Below, in pieces: positions 19,994 through 29,834 of a stretch of 47,359 nt of DNA. Source of the DNA: a virus; IMG/VR virus record IMGVR_UViG_3300007540_004695, positions 1 through 47,359 of that record; one strand, 5' to 3'. The notes under the pieces are model-generated. The model was given only the letters and a program-made list of their open reading frames with translations, was not told the DNA's origin and ran no database searches. Positions within the stretch are counted from its first letter, which is position 1. Each line of letters starts with the position of its first letter. Both the position numbers and the translations under genes were made by a program.

Positions 19994-21961
19994 ATGAGCA
20001 AAGGAACGTCTATATACCATTTCAGTAGTACAGTCTTATACAATGAAGTATTTGATCCTAGAGAAGATCTGATTGTATCCTTAGTACGTACGAATGATGA
20101 GCAAGAAGATCTCGGATCATTGAGCCTCCAAGGAGGTTCTTTCGGAGGCAGCTTATTAGAGCTTGAACCTACACGTCAGAATCCGACAGGTACACTTGGT
20201 TATAATTTCTCTAATGAGTTTGAGAACCTATGTTTATATCTCTTTGATGCATCAGTAGATACGTCGAACTTTTCCGGCATTGACGGTCCCTCACGTAGCA
20301 CGGCAATTTCTGCTTTTGATGTTGCTCACGTACCTGGTAATATTTTCCTAAGCGGTGATAACCCCGTACCGAATAGGTATTATAGGAGTTTTGGAACGGT
20401 TCCACTGCCACCTGCAACCCCAACAGTATTATATGATACGAGTGGTACACCAGTAGTTTCCATAGCAACAGATATACCAGATAACTGGAACACTAGTGGC
20501 TCATCTTACCCGACTGCGACTCGCTTAGTAATTGGAACAAGCTGTACTGTAGTTGGCGTGCAAGCCTTCAACGCGGCGATAAACGTAGCTTTCGGGGTAA
20601 ATTCTACGGAACTACTAATACCTTATAGTGTAACTGATGTTGGTACTCAAGCCTTTCAAGGTACGGGATTTACATCAATAAGTTTAGATAGTGGATTGGT
20701 AAATATAGGAGATGCAGCATTTTACGAAATGGAGAAGCTAGAAGGTGAAGTAATAATTCCTGAAGGTGTTATAACTATTGGTCAAGCGGCCTTTGCAACC
20801 TCTGGCACTCTTGACGACGGGGGCGGTATCACATCGATAACTATTCCAAGTAGTGTAACAAGTATTGGAGCAAATGCGTTTGCGCAGCCGACTGCCGGTT
20901 TCCCAGGTGATCGAGGCAGCGTGCTAGCCTTAACGAGGGTTAATTGCTATGTGAATAAATCAATTGTTGATGCAGGAGTTAATTCACTAGGTGGAAATAA
21001 CGGCTTAACAGAGATTCATGTTCGTCGGAATGACTCTTCTTGGACTGCTGGTCCTGGTCAGACTGCTGGCGGGTTAACCTTATTCGTGATTAAAGATTTA
21101 GAGGACTCACCGGTAAGTGCGGGGTGGAATGCAGATACTGCATGGGTTGACTCAGCCGGTACTTCTGAATTCAGATATACTTACAACGATTCTAAGTATG
21201 GTAGACCTCAAAATGGGTGGGAGTTTAGATACACGACAGCCGAACCAGGTAGCAGCACAAACTGCTTCTATACTACAGTCTCTTCTGCTAGTGGTTTATT
21301 TCCATGGGAGATACCAAGTTGGTACGTTACCAATAACAGCTCTAATACATATGCTCTTTCTACAGCTAGTACAGTCGATTTAACATTATCAGGATTTACA
21401 ACCAAATATGGTCTGTCGACAGACAATGCCTATGAACTCGATGGGCCTGGGGCTAGCGTTTTAACGGACCTAACTCAACCAGCTATAAGATTGACTGACC
21501 CTACATCTTTCGGTTCATTCCTATCCGGTGCATTAGTATTAGCTTGTGTAGATAACAACGGAGCTTTTAGTTTATCAGGTAGTCAAGATGGATTTTATAA
21601 TAGCGGTACAGAGACATTATCATCAAAGGTATTCAGTGTTAGGGCATTATCTGCATTACAGAGCACTAGATCAGCAGAGTTATGTACGTTTGACTTTAAA
21701 GGTGCTGTTGTACCTGAAGATGGTTATTCAACTATCGATGATAGATGGAAACTTCTAAGAGTTGGATTTAAACGAAATCTACAAGACGTCGTACTGTATG
21801 TACGCGAAAATGGTATATATGAAACTCAACAAGTCTTCAGTACAGGCTTTAACCTCGAACAACTGCCAGCTGGTATTAAGGTAGGTATTTCATATTCAGG
21901 TCACATGCCTATGGAAATTCAAAACCTAACCATTAATGGTATATTGTCATCGGCGTCATAA
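19994..21961 (+). CDS. Tail fibre protein with BspA-like LRR_5 domain
   Basis: A 655-residue protein. After an N-terminal ~140-residue virion domain, residues about 170-320 form LRR_5 repeats (YSVTDVGTQAFQGTGFTSIS; IPEGVITIGQAAFA; IPSSVTSIGANAF) of the same family as the partial gene at 2-547. A LamG/ConA-like region (FDFKGAVVPEDGYSTIDDRW; AGIKVGISYSGHMPMEIQNL) makes up the C-terminus. The arrangement suggests a modular receptor-binding fibre. The next fibre gene begins 11 bases after its stop. Confidence 0.7.
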   Translation: MSKGTSIYHFSSTVLYNEVFDPREDLIVSLVRTNDEQEDLGSLSLQGGSFGGSLLELEPTRQNPTGTLGYNFSNEFENLCLYLFDASVDTSNFSGIDGPSRSTAISAFDVAHVPGNIFLSGDNPVPNRYYRSFGTVPLPPATPTVLYDTSGTPVVSIATDIPDNWNTSGSSYPTATRLVIGTSCTVVGVQAFNAAINVAFGVNSTELLIPYSVTDVGTQAFQGTGFTSISLDSGLVNIGDAAFYEMEKLEGEVIIPEGVITIGQAAFATSGTLDDGGGITSITIPSSVTSIGANAFAQPTAGFPGDRGSVLALTRVNCYVNKSIVDAGVNSLGGNNGLTEIHVRRNDSSWTAGPGQTAGGLTLFVIKDLEDSPVSAGWNADTAWVDSAGTSEFRYTYNDSKYGRPQNGWEFRYTTAEPGSSTNCFYTTVSSASGLFPWEIPSWYVTNNSSNTYALSTASTVDLTLSGFTTKYGLSTDNAYELDGPGASVLTDLTQPAIRLTDPTSFGSFLSGALVLACVDNNGAFSLSGSQDGFYNSGTETLSSKVFSVRALSALQSTRSAELCTFDFKGAVVPEDGYSTIDDRWKLLRVGFKRNLQDVVLYVRENGIYETQQVFSTGFNLEQLPAGIKVGISYSGHMPMEIQNLTINGILSSAS

Positions 21962-21968
21962 ATAAATA
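21961..21968 (+). promoter_or_regulatory. T4-like late promoter
   Basis: AATAAATA, 4 bases before ATG 21973; an overlapping CATAAATA begins 4 bases earlier and shares the TAA stop of the upstream gene. Confidence 0.6.
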
Positions 21969-21972
21969 TAAC

Positions 21973-22635
21973 ATGGCTAATTTCAAATTAACAGAATTAA
22001 ACAGTATAAGCGATACAGCTGCTTCAGACTTAATATATATAGTACAACAGGATCTTTCAAAGAGTATTACAATTGAGAACTTCTTTAGCAATGTACCGGC
22101 TCAGATAACCTCAACTGGAGGTTTTGATATAGTGAATCCAGGTATTAATGGTGGTCAATATCTATCCGGTGGTCAAGAGCTAGGTATAGCGTTACAGGGT
22201 AGCCTTGCATCTAAGAATACTCGTCAAATACTATTTATCGAGAATACTACTAATGACCCCTTCGAATGGCCAGGTGGTAACGACGTTCTAACACCATATG
22301 GTAATAGTGTTGTAAATATATCCGGAGGTGCCATTGTACCGTCATCTGCAATACAGCGTCTAAATGTACGTGTACCTAATACTGATGAAGAAGCACTACC
22401 GGTTGGATGGAATATTAAGTTCATCCAAACAGGTGAGTTACCAATTTACCTAAGTGCCGGTGGTGGTGTTACAATTTTATCTGTCAACGATACTTTGAGT
22501 TCCGGTTATACTGGAGCAGCAGGTGAAATACCTTACTCGTCGGTGGAAGTGTATAGGGCAGCGGAAAATAAATTTGTTGTTACGCACAGCCTATCTTGTA
22601 ATGGGTTAGGTACAGATAGATCTGACTGGTCCTAG
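21973..22635 (+). CDS. Tail fibre or fibre-attachment protein
   Basis: A 220-residue virion protein. MANFKLTELNSISDTAASDL, then IYIVQQDLSKSITIENFFSN, is the N-terminal attachment pattern found at the start of many T4-like fibre proteins (also seen at 15695 and 31895). The remainder is beta-rich without a recognised domain (VGWNIKFIQTGELPIYLSAG), and may bind a ligand or another fibre subunit. Confidence 0.65.
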   Translation: MANFKLTELNSISDTAASDLIYIVQQDLSKSITIENFFSNVPAQITSTGGFDIVNPGINGGQYLSGGQELGIALQGSLASKNTRQILFIENTTNDPFEWPGGNDVLTPYGNSVVNISGGAIVPSSAIQRLNVRVPNTDEEALPVGWNIKFIQTGELPIYLSAGGGVTILSVNDTLSSGYTGAAGEIPYSSVEVYRAAENKFVVTHSLSCNGLGTDRSDWS

Positions 22636-22653
22636 TTCGAGACGTAGTCTTTA

Positions 22654-22661
22654 ATTAAATA
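22654..22661 (+). promoter_or_regulatory. T4-like late promoter
   Basis: ATTAAATA, 8 bases before ATG 22670. Confidence 0.45.
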
Positions 22662-22669
22662 TAATTAAG

Positions 22670-25600
22670 ATGCCTGTTGAGATAAAGAGTTATAGCAATA
22701 TTAAACCAGTTAACTTTATGCTGGAGGATCCTGATAGAGCTTTGGACCTATCTATTCCAAGTCAATTCTCTACCCTGCAGGGAATGAGTTTACTGGAATA
22801 TAATTTCCTATTGAGTGCTAACGATGTATTAAATAAAAATTATACTACAACGTATTTAACAAACACTAAGACTGAGCAAGATATCTTTGATCTTAATCAA
22901 CCAGAAGAAATATCGAGTAGCTTTGCAACAACACTACAATTCGGCAATATTGCGGCAGGGTATCTTACAATAGATAGAAATAACAGCACTCTCTCAAGTG
23001 CGCAGAGCGTAACCACCTTTGATAATGCTAGCGCGCAATCATTTACTGCTATACTAACTTCTGTTAATGATGATCTATATTGTAGAGTTTTTACTTATGA
23101 CGGGGTATATAGAAAGTATCTCGCATATCACACTGAAACGGACCAGTTAGTTTTTGACACACTACCTAATGCTGATGGGTTAGTTACAACCACATACTTT
23201 AACGCTATTCAGAGCGATAATCATTTACGGTTATCCATACAGGGTGAGACATCCACCGGTGTATTAACATCGAGTTTAATTAGCGTAGATGGTAGCGCAC
23301 TAACCACTCTACCTACACCAGACTTCGATGACTATAAGAGTAGTACAATAACGCTATCTAATAGCGGTGTACCGAATACAAAATATCTAGATATAAGTAA
23401 TAACTTCGTGTATTATACTTCCGGAGCTGATATTGACGAGGTTAAAACACTAAGTGGTACTAAGTATAACTTCCTAATGTACAGTAATTATGAAGATAAT
23501 TATATTAAGAATGGTAATATATGTTCTAATTTAAATTACTTCAATCTAAAGAATCAAATTTCCAATCATCATAACGTTAATAAGAATTTGCCGTTCGCTG
23601 ATAAGCAAATGCAGCGACAGTATACGTCAATCGTGAACAACGAGACGCAGGAAGCATCAGAGGAGTTCTTAAGACTGCAGTATAACTTCCACACAGTAGA
23701 ATATAACTTCCAACCTGACACCTATACAAAATTTATATTACCGGATAACATATTACCGTTTACACAGATAAACTTAAATGATGCTGGTCTGCAGGCTGCT
23801 GGCGCATATGCAGCAGATTCACCTCACTTTAGTGATAGAATATATAAGGATGTTGGTAACCGAAAAGATGTTGTTAATAATCTTAATGAAAATGGAGAGT
23901 ACCTATGTAGCTGGTTGTATAATAATGGCCTAGATGGTATATGGTATGATAGATACTATCTGCCCCAAGACATTACAGGCGTTGAGGCAGAAGAGGGTAA
24001 TTTAAATAATCCGCCGATACCACTATCTGCCTCAACCCCTGTAATTGATCAAATAGTGGATACATTAGGTGTTAGTGAAATGAACTACATCGACATTGAG
24101 AGTACGTTAATGCTCGAGCCTAGTGGTGTATATTATTACGCGCGTGTAGGTCATAAATCTGTATCTACTATTTTAGATAAACTCTCCGGCGACCTAATTA
24201 AACGAAACTTTACACCAAGGCAAAATGGTGACCCGGCTTATGTCGGACCCTCTACTGATACATTAGTTATTAATACATCTGCATACGATACATTCAGTAT
24301 ACTTGCAGATAACCGAGGCAATGTTAATGGTCTGAATATATCTTTTGAATTAGATATACCAAACCTCGATGACCCGAAAGCATTTCAATTAGTAGGTAAT
24401 CTGTTTAATGGTGGGTTAGGCATTGTTAAGAACTTTTACTTTACTCCGCTCATATACCTATATGAAGGTAACACCATTTACTATTACGATACAGACTTTA
24501 ACCTGATCAAAACAACTACAATCCCGTCCCTAACAGTTATTAGAGATATCTTATATGTTAGTAAGAGTACGGATATTGTAGTCGTCGGCTCAGGCCCTGG
24601 TGGTAGTAAGATCATGCGCGTATCGTATACCGGTGATGTTCAAAAGGAAAATAATGATGATATTGCAGCAGATATTGTCGAGTCTGATTATAGCTCACGT
24701 GTAATGTATGGAGCTGGCTCAAAAGTACTAATTAAGGATATTAATAGCATAGCTCCCGGGGCTTGGGATCTAGATACACAAACCCTAATAGCCTCGCCGG
24801 CTATAGCAAATCTCGATATTGTGGATGAATCAGTAATCAGACGAAATAATAATAGTGAGTTTGGTACAATGCGAGGACTGAGAGGCGTTAACTTAAATGA
24901 TACCCTAGGAGCAGCTATAAGTGGTACCGGCAGTAATTACGGTATGTCAAATAAAGTAATATTTAAAGATTTCGTCCAAGATACAACGTTCCTAGCTCTC
25001 TCGACAAACACTAAAATATGGGATATTAACTCTTTTAATGAAGAGCTCTATGTACAAACTGATAATAAGCTACAAGTCTTTAGTACTGAAAGAGAGTTAC
25101 TCTCAAGCTTTACTCTCTCTACTTCTGCAGTTTCAGGTCATAAGATTGATTTTGTCACGGAAGATTACATAACTAAACCATTAGTGTTATCTAGGGATAT
25201 TAATGGTAAGCTAATCGCAGATAAAATTACACTTGCACCCACTACATCGAGTGGGTATACACTATCATCTTATGCGTTACCTATAACAGGTGCTGATCTC
25301 GGTTACGATTTCGGTACTAAATTAGGAAACTTTGCGAACCCTACTAATGTATATAGTATGGAGCAAACCTTTAAGGAGTACGAAAATAAGTTCTGCGTAC
25401 TAACAAGATTTGATAACGCATATGCCGGTTCACCTGTTGAAAGGATATGGGAGCTCGAGGGGCAGGGTGATCCCAGTGTATGGAGTGACCTAACGAGTGG
25501 CAACTGGTCTGTTAACTACAGTGGAGCAGGCACAACTCTTGATGATAATAGTGATATAATAGTGATACCGAATATAATACCTGGTAAGAATTGTATTTCT

Positions 25601-26167
25601 ATTAACAGCGATCTACTAACCGGTAAGACAACGGTAGATGTAAACGGTACATCGGTCGCTGACATTAACATAACTGTAGGTATGAGACCTCTTAAGAATT
25701 ATTTGAATAATGCTTTCTTTATAGGTCAGCCAAACTATAGTATCGACCCTGTATCAAATTTTATCGATAATCAAAGCTTCAACGCCAAGTATATTACAGT
25801 TAAAAACCTCCGCGCATATAACGCGCAACTCTACCGTGATTTAATTGACTATCAGTTCTTAGAATGCTCGGAGATCGACCCTGTAAATTTCGATATAACT
25901 TCTGGCACGCGTAATAATGTCGAGACTATTGATAATTTATTCAGCTACACCATACCAGGTAGCCTCGCAAATAGAGTGAAAATATATATTAAGAACGGAG
26001 GCTTGACGAGTAAGGAAGGTATAATATTATCAGACACTCTTACATCGAAAGTTAAAACCTTCATGCCAAAAAATGTTACTCATGTTATCTTTGATTACAG
26101 TATAGGCAATAATTTTAAACCTGGAGAGAATGTAGAAATACTCCGAAATGTACCTTCACCAGTATAG
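22670..26167 (+). CDS. Large virion structural protein with propeller-like and LamG-like regions
   Basis: A 1165-residue protein, the largest in the window. The middle (about 580-880) has recurring strand patterns like a beta-propeller (LTVIRDILYVSKSTDIVVVG; TNTKIWDINSFNEELYVQTD). The C-terminal ~250 residues (ISINSDLLTGKTTVDVNG; KYITVKNLRAYNAQLYRDLI) look LamG/ConA-like. No named family is recognised. It is paired with the related-looking 622-residue protein at 26237. Late promoter and position imply a tail or baseplate appendage. No signal peptide. Confidence 0.6.
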   Translation: MPVEIKSYSNIKPVNFMLEDPDRALDLSIPSQFSTLQGMSLLEYNFLLSANDVLNKNYTTTYLTNTKTEQDIFDLNQPEEISSSFATTLQFGNIAAGYLTIDRNNSTLSSAQSVTTFDNASAQSFTAILTSVNDDLYCRVFTYDGVYRKYLAYHTETDQLVFDTLPNADGLVTTTYFNAIQSDNHLRLSIQGETSTGVLTSSLISVDGSALTTLPTPDFDDYKSSTITLSNSGVPNTKYLDISNNFVYYTSGADIDEVKTLSGTKYNFLMYSNYEDNYIKNGNICSNLNYFNLKNQISNHHNVNKNLPFADKQMQRQYTSIVNNETQEASEEFLRLQYNFHTVEYNFQPDTYTKFILPDNILPFTQINLNDAGLQAAGAYAADSPHFSDRIYKDVGNRKDVVNNLNENGEYLCSWLYNNGLDGIWYDRYYLPQDITGVEAEEGNLNNPPIPLSASTPVIDQIVDTLGVSEMNYIDIESTLMLEPSGVYYYARVGHKSVSTILDKLSGDLIKRNFTPRQNGDPAYVGPSTDTLVINTSAYDTFSILADNRGNVNGLNISFELDIPNLDDPKAFQLVGNLFNGGLGIVKNFYFTPLIYLYEGNTIYYYDTDFNLIKTTTIPSLTVIRDILYVSKSTDIVVVGSGPGGSKIMRVSYTGDVQKENNDDIAADIVESDYSSRVMYGAGSKVLIKDINSIAPGAWDLDTQTLIASPAIANLDIVDESVIRRNNNSEFGTMRGLRGVNLNDTLGAAISGTGSNYGMSNKVIFKDFVQDTTFLALSTNTKIWDINSFNEELYVQTDNKLQVFSTERELLSSFTLSTSAVSGHKIDFVTEDYITKPLVLSRDINGKLIADKITLAPTTSSGYTLSSYALPITGADLGYDFGTKLGNFANPTNVYSMEQTFKEYENKFCVLTRFDNAYAGSPVERIWELEGQGDPSVWSDLTSGNWSVNYSGAGTTLDDNSDIIVIPNIIPGKNCISINSDLLTGKTTVDVNGTSVADINITVGMRPLKNYLNNAFFIGQPNYSIDPVSNFIDNQSFNAKYITVKNLRAYNAQLYRDLIDYQFLECSEIDPVNFDITSGTRNNVETIDNLFSYTIPGSLANRVKIYIKNGGLTSKEGIILSDTLTSKVKTFMPKNVTHVIFDYSIGNNFKPGENVEILRNVPSPV

Positions 26168-26222
26168 ACTGGTACAGTTTCATTATAAATATCGTAAATT
26201 CGTTTGAAGATTGATTTTTTGT

Positions 26223-26230
26223 TATAAATA
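26223..26230 (+). promoter_or_regulatory. T4-like late promoter
   Basis: TATAAATA, 6 bases before ATG 26237. Confidence 0.7.
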
Positions 26231-26236
26231 CTTTTG

Positions 26237-28105
26237 ATGTCGCAGTATACACTAAATAATAATAGTATGTCTATTAGTTTTCAGGGAACTGAAGTACCTG
26301 TAGATGTTTTTAAATATACTGAGGGTAATGCTCTCAATTTTGACGGTGAAGATTATATAGGGTACTATACAGTAGCTGGTAATCGTGTATACCGTGGCAG
26401 AGTGATAGATAGTAGCTCTCCCATACTAACAGCTGTAGATAACTCTCGAGGTAATTTTATTATAGAGCGAAGCTTCTTTAATAGAGGTACGTATGTTGAT
26501 ATGGAACTTACGAATGACCTTGAGCAACTAAGATTCCAGCCAAGTGAGTTTATTAACCAAAACTCTATTAATACTAAACTGACTAAACTATATGAAAATT
26601 TCTTAGATTTATATAACTACTCATTTGTACGTAATAGTAATTTACCATTTAACTACACAGGTTTTATCGGTGTAACAGGTAATACTCCTACCGAGTACTT
26701 AAATTACACTACAGATTTGAATAGTACGTATACAGATACAAGTGAGGTAAACTTAACAGATGCTAGAGGTTTTGAATTGATAGGTAACTTTAATACATCG
26801 AGTAACCCACTAAAGGTTGAGACACCTGGATCGTTCGCATCAATATATTTCACCACATCTGCCCTTCAGATATTTATAAATCAAAACGACCCCGATACAG
26901 GTAGTACGGCTACTTTTATATTATCCACAGATAGAGCAGACGGTATATTCTCGCAGCCGTTTCAAAATATTACTGATATTACGACGAATGATATGGATAC
27001 ATTGTATGTCAGCGATACTTTTCATAACCAAATTTACAGATTATACATCGACCCTGTTATTAACAATAAGGACCCAGGATCATCTTCTTTTGATCTTTTA
27101 AACGCAGGTGGATTTAAACTAAATACATCCGGTCAAAGTACACTTTCAGGGGTCAGTCATATGTATTATTTTAACGATGAGATATATACATGGAACGAAG
27201 GCCGTAAATCGGTCATTGTTTTAGGAGACAACTTATCTAAGATAAGAGAATATAATAACATTGTTTTTAAGGAAAAGCAAGTACAAGACTTTGCGGTTAA
27301 TCCTATAACTGGTGTATTGTTCATTGTATTTGATGATTTTACTATATTAGAAGTCGATTCATTGTTTAAGACTGCTTCTATTCTACATGCACCAGATGTA
27401 GGCCGGTCAGATCCAGGTACACCAACACGTATTTTATTTTCACAGAATGATAGTAATATATACTATATCATCACTGATACAAACGTATTCAAGTTTCTGA
27501 TATATGCCGGTACAGACGAGTTGATAGGTAGTTTTAACTTTACAGATTTACCGGGTGTCGACTTTACTACGAGTCGTCGGATATTTGATGCTAAGATTCT
27601 CGCAGAGAATGAGAACAGAGATTCCTTGTTCATATTTAATAAAGATATTGTTAAGGTAGGTGATGAGTATAGAGGTAGAGATAGATTAATGAGATTTAGT
27701 GAACCTAATAACCTCTTAAATCTGTTAGAGGATGCTAATTTTAAGATATACGATAGAGAAGATATATCAGTTAAAGAACAATATTTTAATAATATTACTT
27801 TTAATAAGAGTCTGCAGAAACTACTTTACAATCACGATAATCTTGCTGCAAATATTCAATTCCAATTTAATTTAGCATATAGTACAGAAAAGCTTCTAAC
27901 ACTTACAGGTATATCAAGTCTTTCAGCTTCTGTAGTACAGGCATCAACCTACGATAATTTCGTTGGCATGAATGAGGTTTTAACTCCTCAAGTATTCAAT
28001 AGATGTATTGAAAGAATATATAACTACCAGTTAAGTATCATGAAGTGCCTAGAGTTTAATGTGACTAATTTAAAGTACCCATATAGTGAGATAGTACCCT
28101 TTTAA
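26237..28105 (+). CDS. Virion structural protein with NHL-like beta-propeller
   Basis: A 622-residue protein. DMDTLYVSDTFHNQIYRLYI (about 250-270) is a typical NHL-repeat blade; further blades follow (VQDFAVNPITGVLFIVFDDF; ILFSQNDSNIYYIITDTNVF). The C-terminal ~120 residues are helical and end in a KCLEFNVTNLKYPYSEIVPF segment. The start is ATG 26237; the TTG three bases earlier is ignored because the late promoter spacing fits the ATG. It probably forms a tail appendage together with the protein at 22670. Confidence 0.6.
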   Translation: MSQYTLNNNSMSISFQGTEVPVDVFKYTEGNALNFDGEDYIGYYTVAGNRVYRGRVIDSSSPILTAVDNSRGNFIIERSFFNRGTYVDMELTNDLEQLRFQPSEFINQNSINTKLTKLYENFLDLYNYSFVRNSNLPFNYTGFIGVTGNTPTEYLNYTTDLNSTYTDTSEVNLTDARGFELIGNFNTSSNPLKVETPGSFASIYFTTSALQIFINQNDPDTGSTATFILSTDRADGIFSQPFQNITDITTNDMDTLYVSDTFHNQIYRLYIDPVINNKDPGSSSFDLLNAGGFKLNTSGQSTLSGVSHMYYFNDEIYTWNEGRKSVIVLGDNLSKIREYNNIVFKEKQVQDFAVNPITGVLFIVFDDFTILEVDSLFKTASILHAPDVGRSDPGTPTRILFSQNDSNIYYIITDTNVFKFLIYAGTDELIGSFNFTDLPGVDFTTSRRIFDAKILAENENRDSLFIFNKDIVKVGDEYRGRDRLMRFSEPNNLLNLLEDANFKIYDREDISVKEQYFNNITFNKSLQKLLYNHDNLAANIQFQFNLAYSTEKLLTLTGISSLSASVVQASTYDNFVGMNEVLTPQVFNRCIERIYNYQLSIMKCLEFNVTNLKYPYSEIVPF

Positions 28106-28119
28106 TCTCGTTTTATTTG

Positions 28120-28127
28120 ATTAAATA
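28120..28127 (+). promoter_or_regulatory. T4-like late promoter
   Basis: ATTAAATA, 5 bases (TTTGT) before ATG 28133. Confidence 0.6.
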
Positions 28128-28132
28128 TTTGT

Positions 28133-28828
28133 ATGGCTAGTTTTACAGGACAAAATATATGCAGTACTTATAAGTCTATACTGAACTTAGGACCTAGTGC
28201 GCAGCTGAATTGTACATTAAATGGTAGCACCGCGTGTATAGTTACGGATGGTACAGGCCTGGAATCAAGCCTTTACCTCCGCACTAAAGGTAACGGTATG
28301 ATATCCTGCGGTACATTACAGGTAAGGGGTGGGGACCTTAATATGTGCGGTAACAGCATTAACAACGCTAATCAGGTTAATGCTACCGGTGTTGCCTCAT
28401 CCGGACTAATTAGTACACAAAATAGCCTTGATGCTCAGGCTGATGTACTTGCAAGGCAAGATCTGAGAGCTTGCCGTAATCTAATAGTAGCAGGTGTTGC
28501 AACTGTCACTGGTGTTATTAGAGGTTGCTCTGACATTATAGCGTTCTACTCTTCCGATAAACGGTTAAAAGAGAATGTAAACAAGATTGTAAACTCTAAA
28601 GAAGTAGTCAAAAACTTAACTGGCTATTCCTTCGACTGGAAAGAGGAAGCAGATAGAGAAGGTAAGGACTTCGGTGTAATGGCCCAAGATGTCGAGAAGG
28701 TACTTCCGGAATTAGTACATGAAAGACCTGATGGATTTAAATCGGTCGACTATGTTAAGATCATACCATACCTTATTGAAGAGGTTAAGCGTCTAGACGC
28801 TGAGGTAGAAGAGTTAAAAGGTGCTTAG
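28133..28828 (+). CDS. Fibre protein with C-terminal peptidase S74 (intramolecular chaperone)
   Basis: A 231-residue protein. The first ~140 residues form a glycine/asparagine-rich fibre (RTKGNGMISCGTLQVRGGDL). From about residue 140, YSSDKRLKENVNKIV begins an S74 domain, and it continues with GYSFDWKEE, DFGVMAQDVEKVLPELV and SVDYVKIIPYLIEEVKRLDA. S74 domains trimerise fibres and then cut themselves off through a Ser-Lys dyad; the Ser and Lys of SDKRLK are present. The mature product would thus be the fibre part only. A coiled coil ends the chaperone. Confidence 0.9.
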   Translation: MASFTGQNICSTYKSILNLGPSAQLNCTLNGSTACIVTDGTGLESSLYLRTKGNGMISCGTLQVRGGDLNMCGNSINNANQVNATGVASSGLISTQNSLDAQADVLARQDLRACRNLIVAGVATVTGVIRGCSDIIAFYSSDKRLKENVNKIVNSKEVVKNLTGYSFDWKEEADREGKDFGVMAQDVEKVLPELVHERPDGFKSVDYVKIIPYLIEEVKRLDAEVEELKGA

Positions 28829-28864
28829 TCCTTTTAGGTGTAGTGTTATTCGTAGAGTTATTAT

Positions 28865-29335
28865 ATGAGGTTATACTATTACGTGCATAAATGTGTTAAT
28901 ACTGATAAGCTGGTATTCACTACTTCGTGTAAAAAAATTACCATGGAATCTCAATGTATTGAGTTGAGCCAAGCAGAAACACAAGAATACAGCTTACATA
29001 TTAAATACATAGATTGTTGTGAATTAGATAAAAATAGCAAGTTGGTATCTGATCCGGTGCTGGTCTTAGCTCAAAGACTTGAGTGTTTGACTATAGGTAT
29101 TCACCGCCGTATATTAGAACTGCGAAAATTGATTGTTGAGGCTTCTGCTTTGAATAATACAGATGTCATTAAAGAGATTACACAGACAATTACAGCACTA
29201 GACGATTTTATAAATGAAGATTTTTCAAGCATTAAAACTATCAAAGAAATCGACACACTTACGTGCCCAGAATTAGATATAGATTTTCCACAGCACTATG
29301 CAAGCAAAATATACAGAATACGACATACACAGTAA
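28865..29335 (+). CDS. Hypothetical protein, first of an overlapping trio
   Basis: A 156-residue soluble protein rich in Cys in its first third (VHKCVNTDKLVFTTSCKKIT; YIDCCELDKN), then helical (LAQRLECLTIGIHRRILELR). The last 38 bases overlap the next gene. No family recognised. Neighbours suggest a cargo or modification role rather than a core structural one, but nothing proves this. Confidence 0.5.
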   Translation: MRLYYYVHKCVNTDKLVFTTSCKKITMESQCIELSQAETQEYSLHIKYIDCCELDKNSKLVSDPVLVLAQRLECLTIGIHRRILELRKLIVEASALNNTDVIKEITQTITALDDFINEDFSSIKTIKEIDTLTCPELDIDFPQHYASKIYRIRHTQ

Positions 29336-29834
29336 AGGTGTACCTAAATTAGAGCATGTAGCAGATTTAGAAGCTGCTTTAAAATCTCTATCACCCAAAA
29401 GTGTATATGATAGATTAGAAAAAACCGTAAGAAGTGGGCCTCTAAATTCAGACGCCCCTCACGCTGTTAACGCATCTTTAGCAAAGCTCAGTGATTCAGA
29501 TGCAATAGATTTATTACCGGTATTAAAGAAATGTTTCCCGTCGCTAAGATTTAGAATAAGCGGTAAATTCGTATACGGACCTGGTGATCGCATCGATGAA
29601 CATACAAACTCCGATGATCCATCCGACACGCTATACATAACATATGCAACTGGTAGGTCCAAATTCTCATACCGTTATTCTTTAGACGACGATTTCATCG
29701 ATACATACGACGCTGTTGATGGTATTACATTAAGAGCATTTGAACTTACCGCTAGAGAGCCCTATACATATCATAAAGTTGAATGTGAATCAGGTTATAG
29801 AGTTTCAATCGGATTGAGATATGTCAGTGTTTAA
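29298..29834 (+). CDS. Putative 2-oxoglutarate/Fe(II)-dioxygenase-like protein
   Basis: A 178-residue protein. GDRIDEHTNSDDPSDTLYIT (about residues 98-117) and the later YTYHKVECESGYRVSIGLRY (about 156-175) resemble the His...His/Arg jelly-roll core of 2OG-Fe(II) oxygenases: a first His, a distal His and an Arg ten residues on for 2-oxoglutarate. The usual HxD metal motif reads HTN here, which may weaken or change metal binding. A hydroxylase acting on a virion or host protein is possible. The overlap with both neighbours implies co-expression. Confidence 0.5.
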   Translation: MQAKYTEYDIHSKGVPKLEHVADLEAALKSLSPKSVYDRLEKTVRSGPLNSDAPHAVNASLAKLSDSDAIDLLPVLKKCFPSLRFRISGKFVYGPGDRIDEHTNSDDPSDTLYITYATGRSKFSYRYSLDDDFIDTYDAVDGITLRAFELTAREPYTYHKVECESGYRVSIGLRYVSV

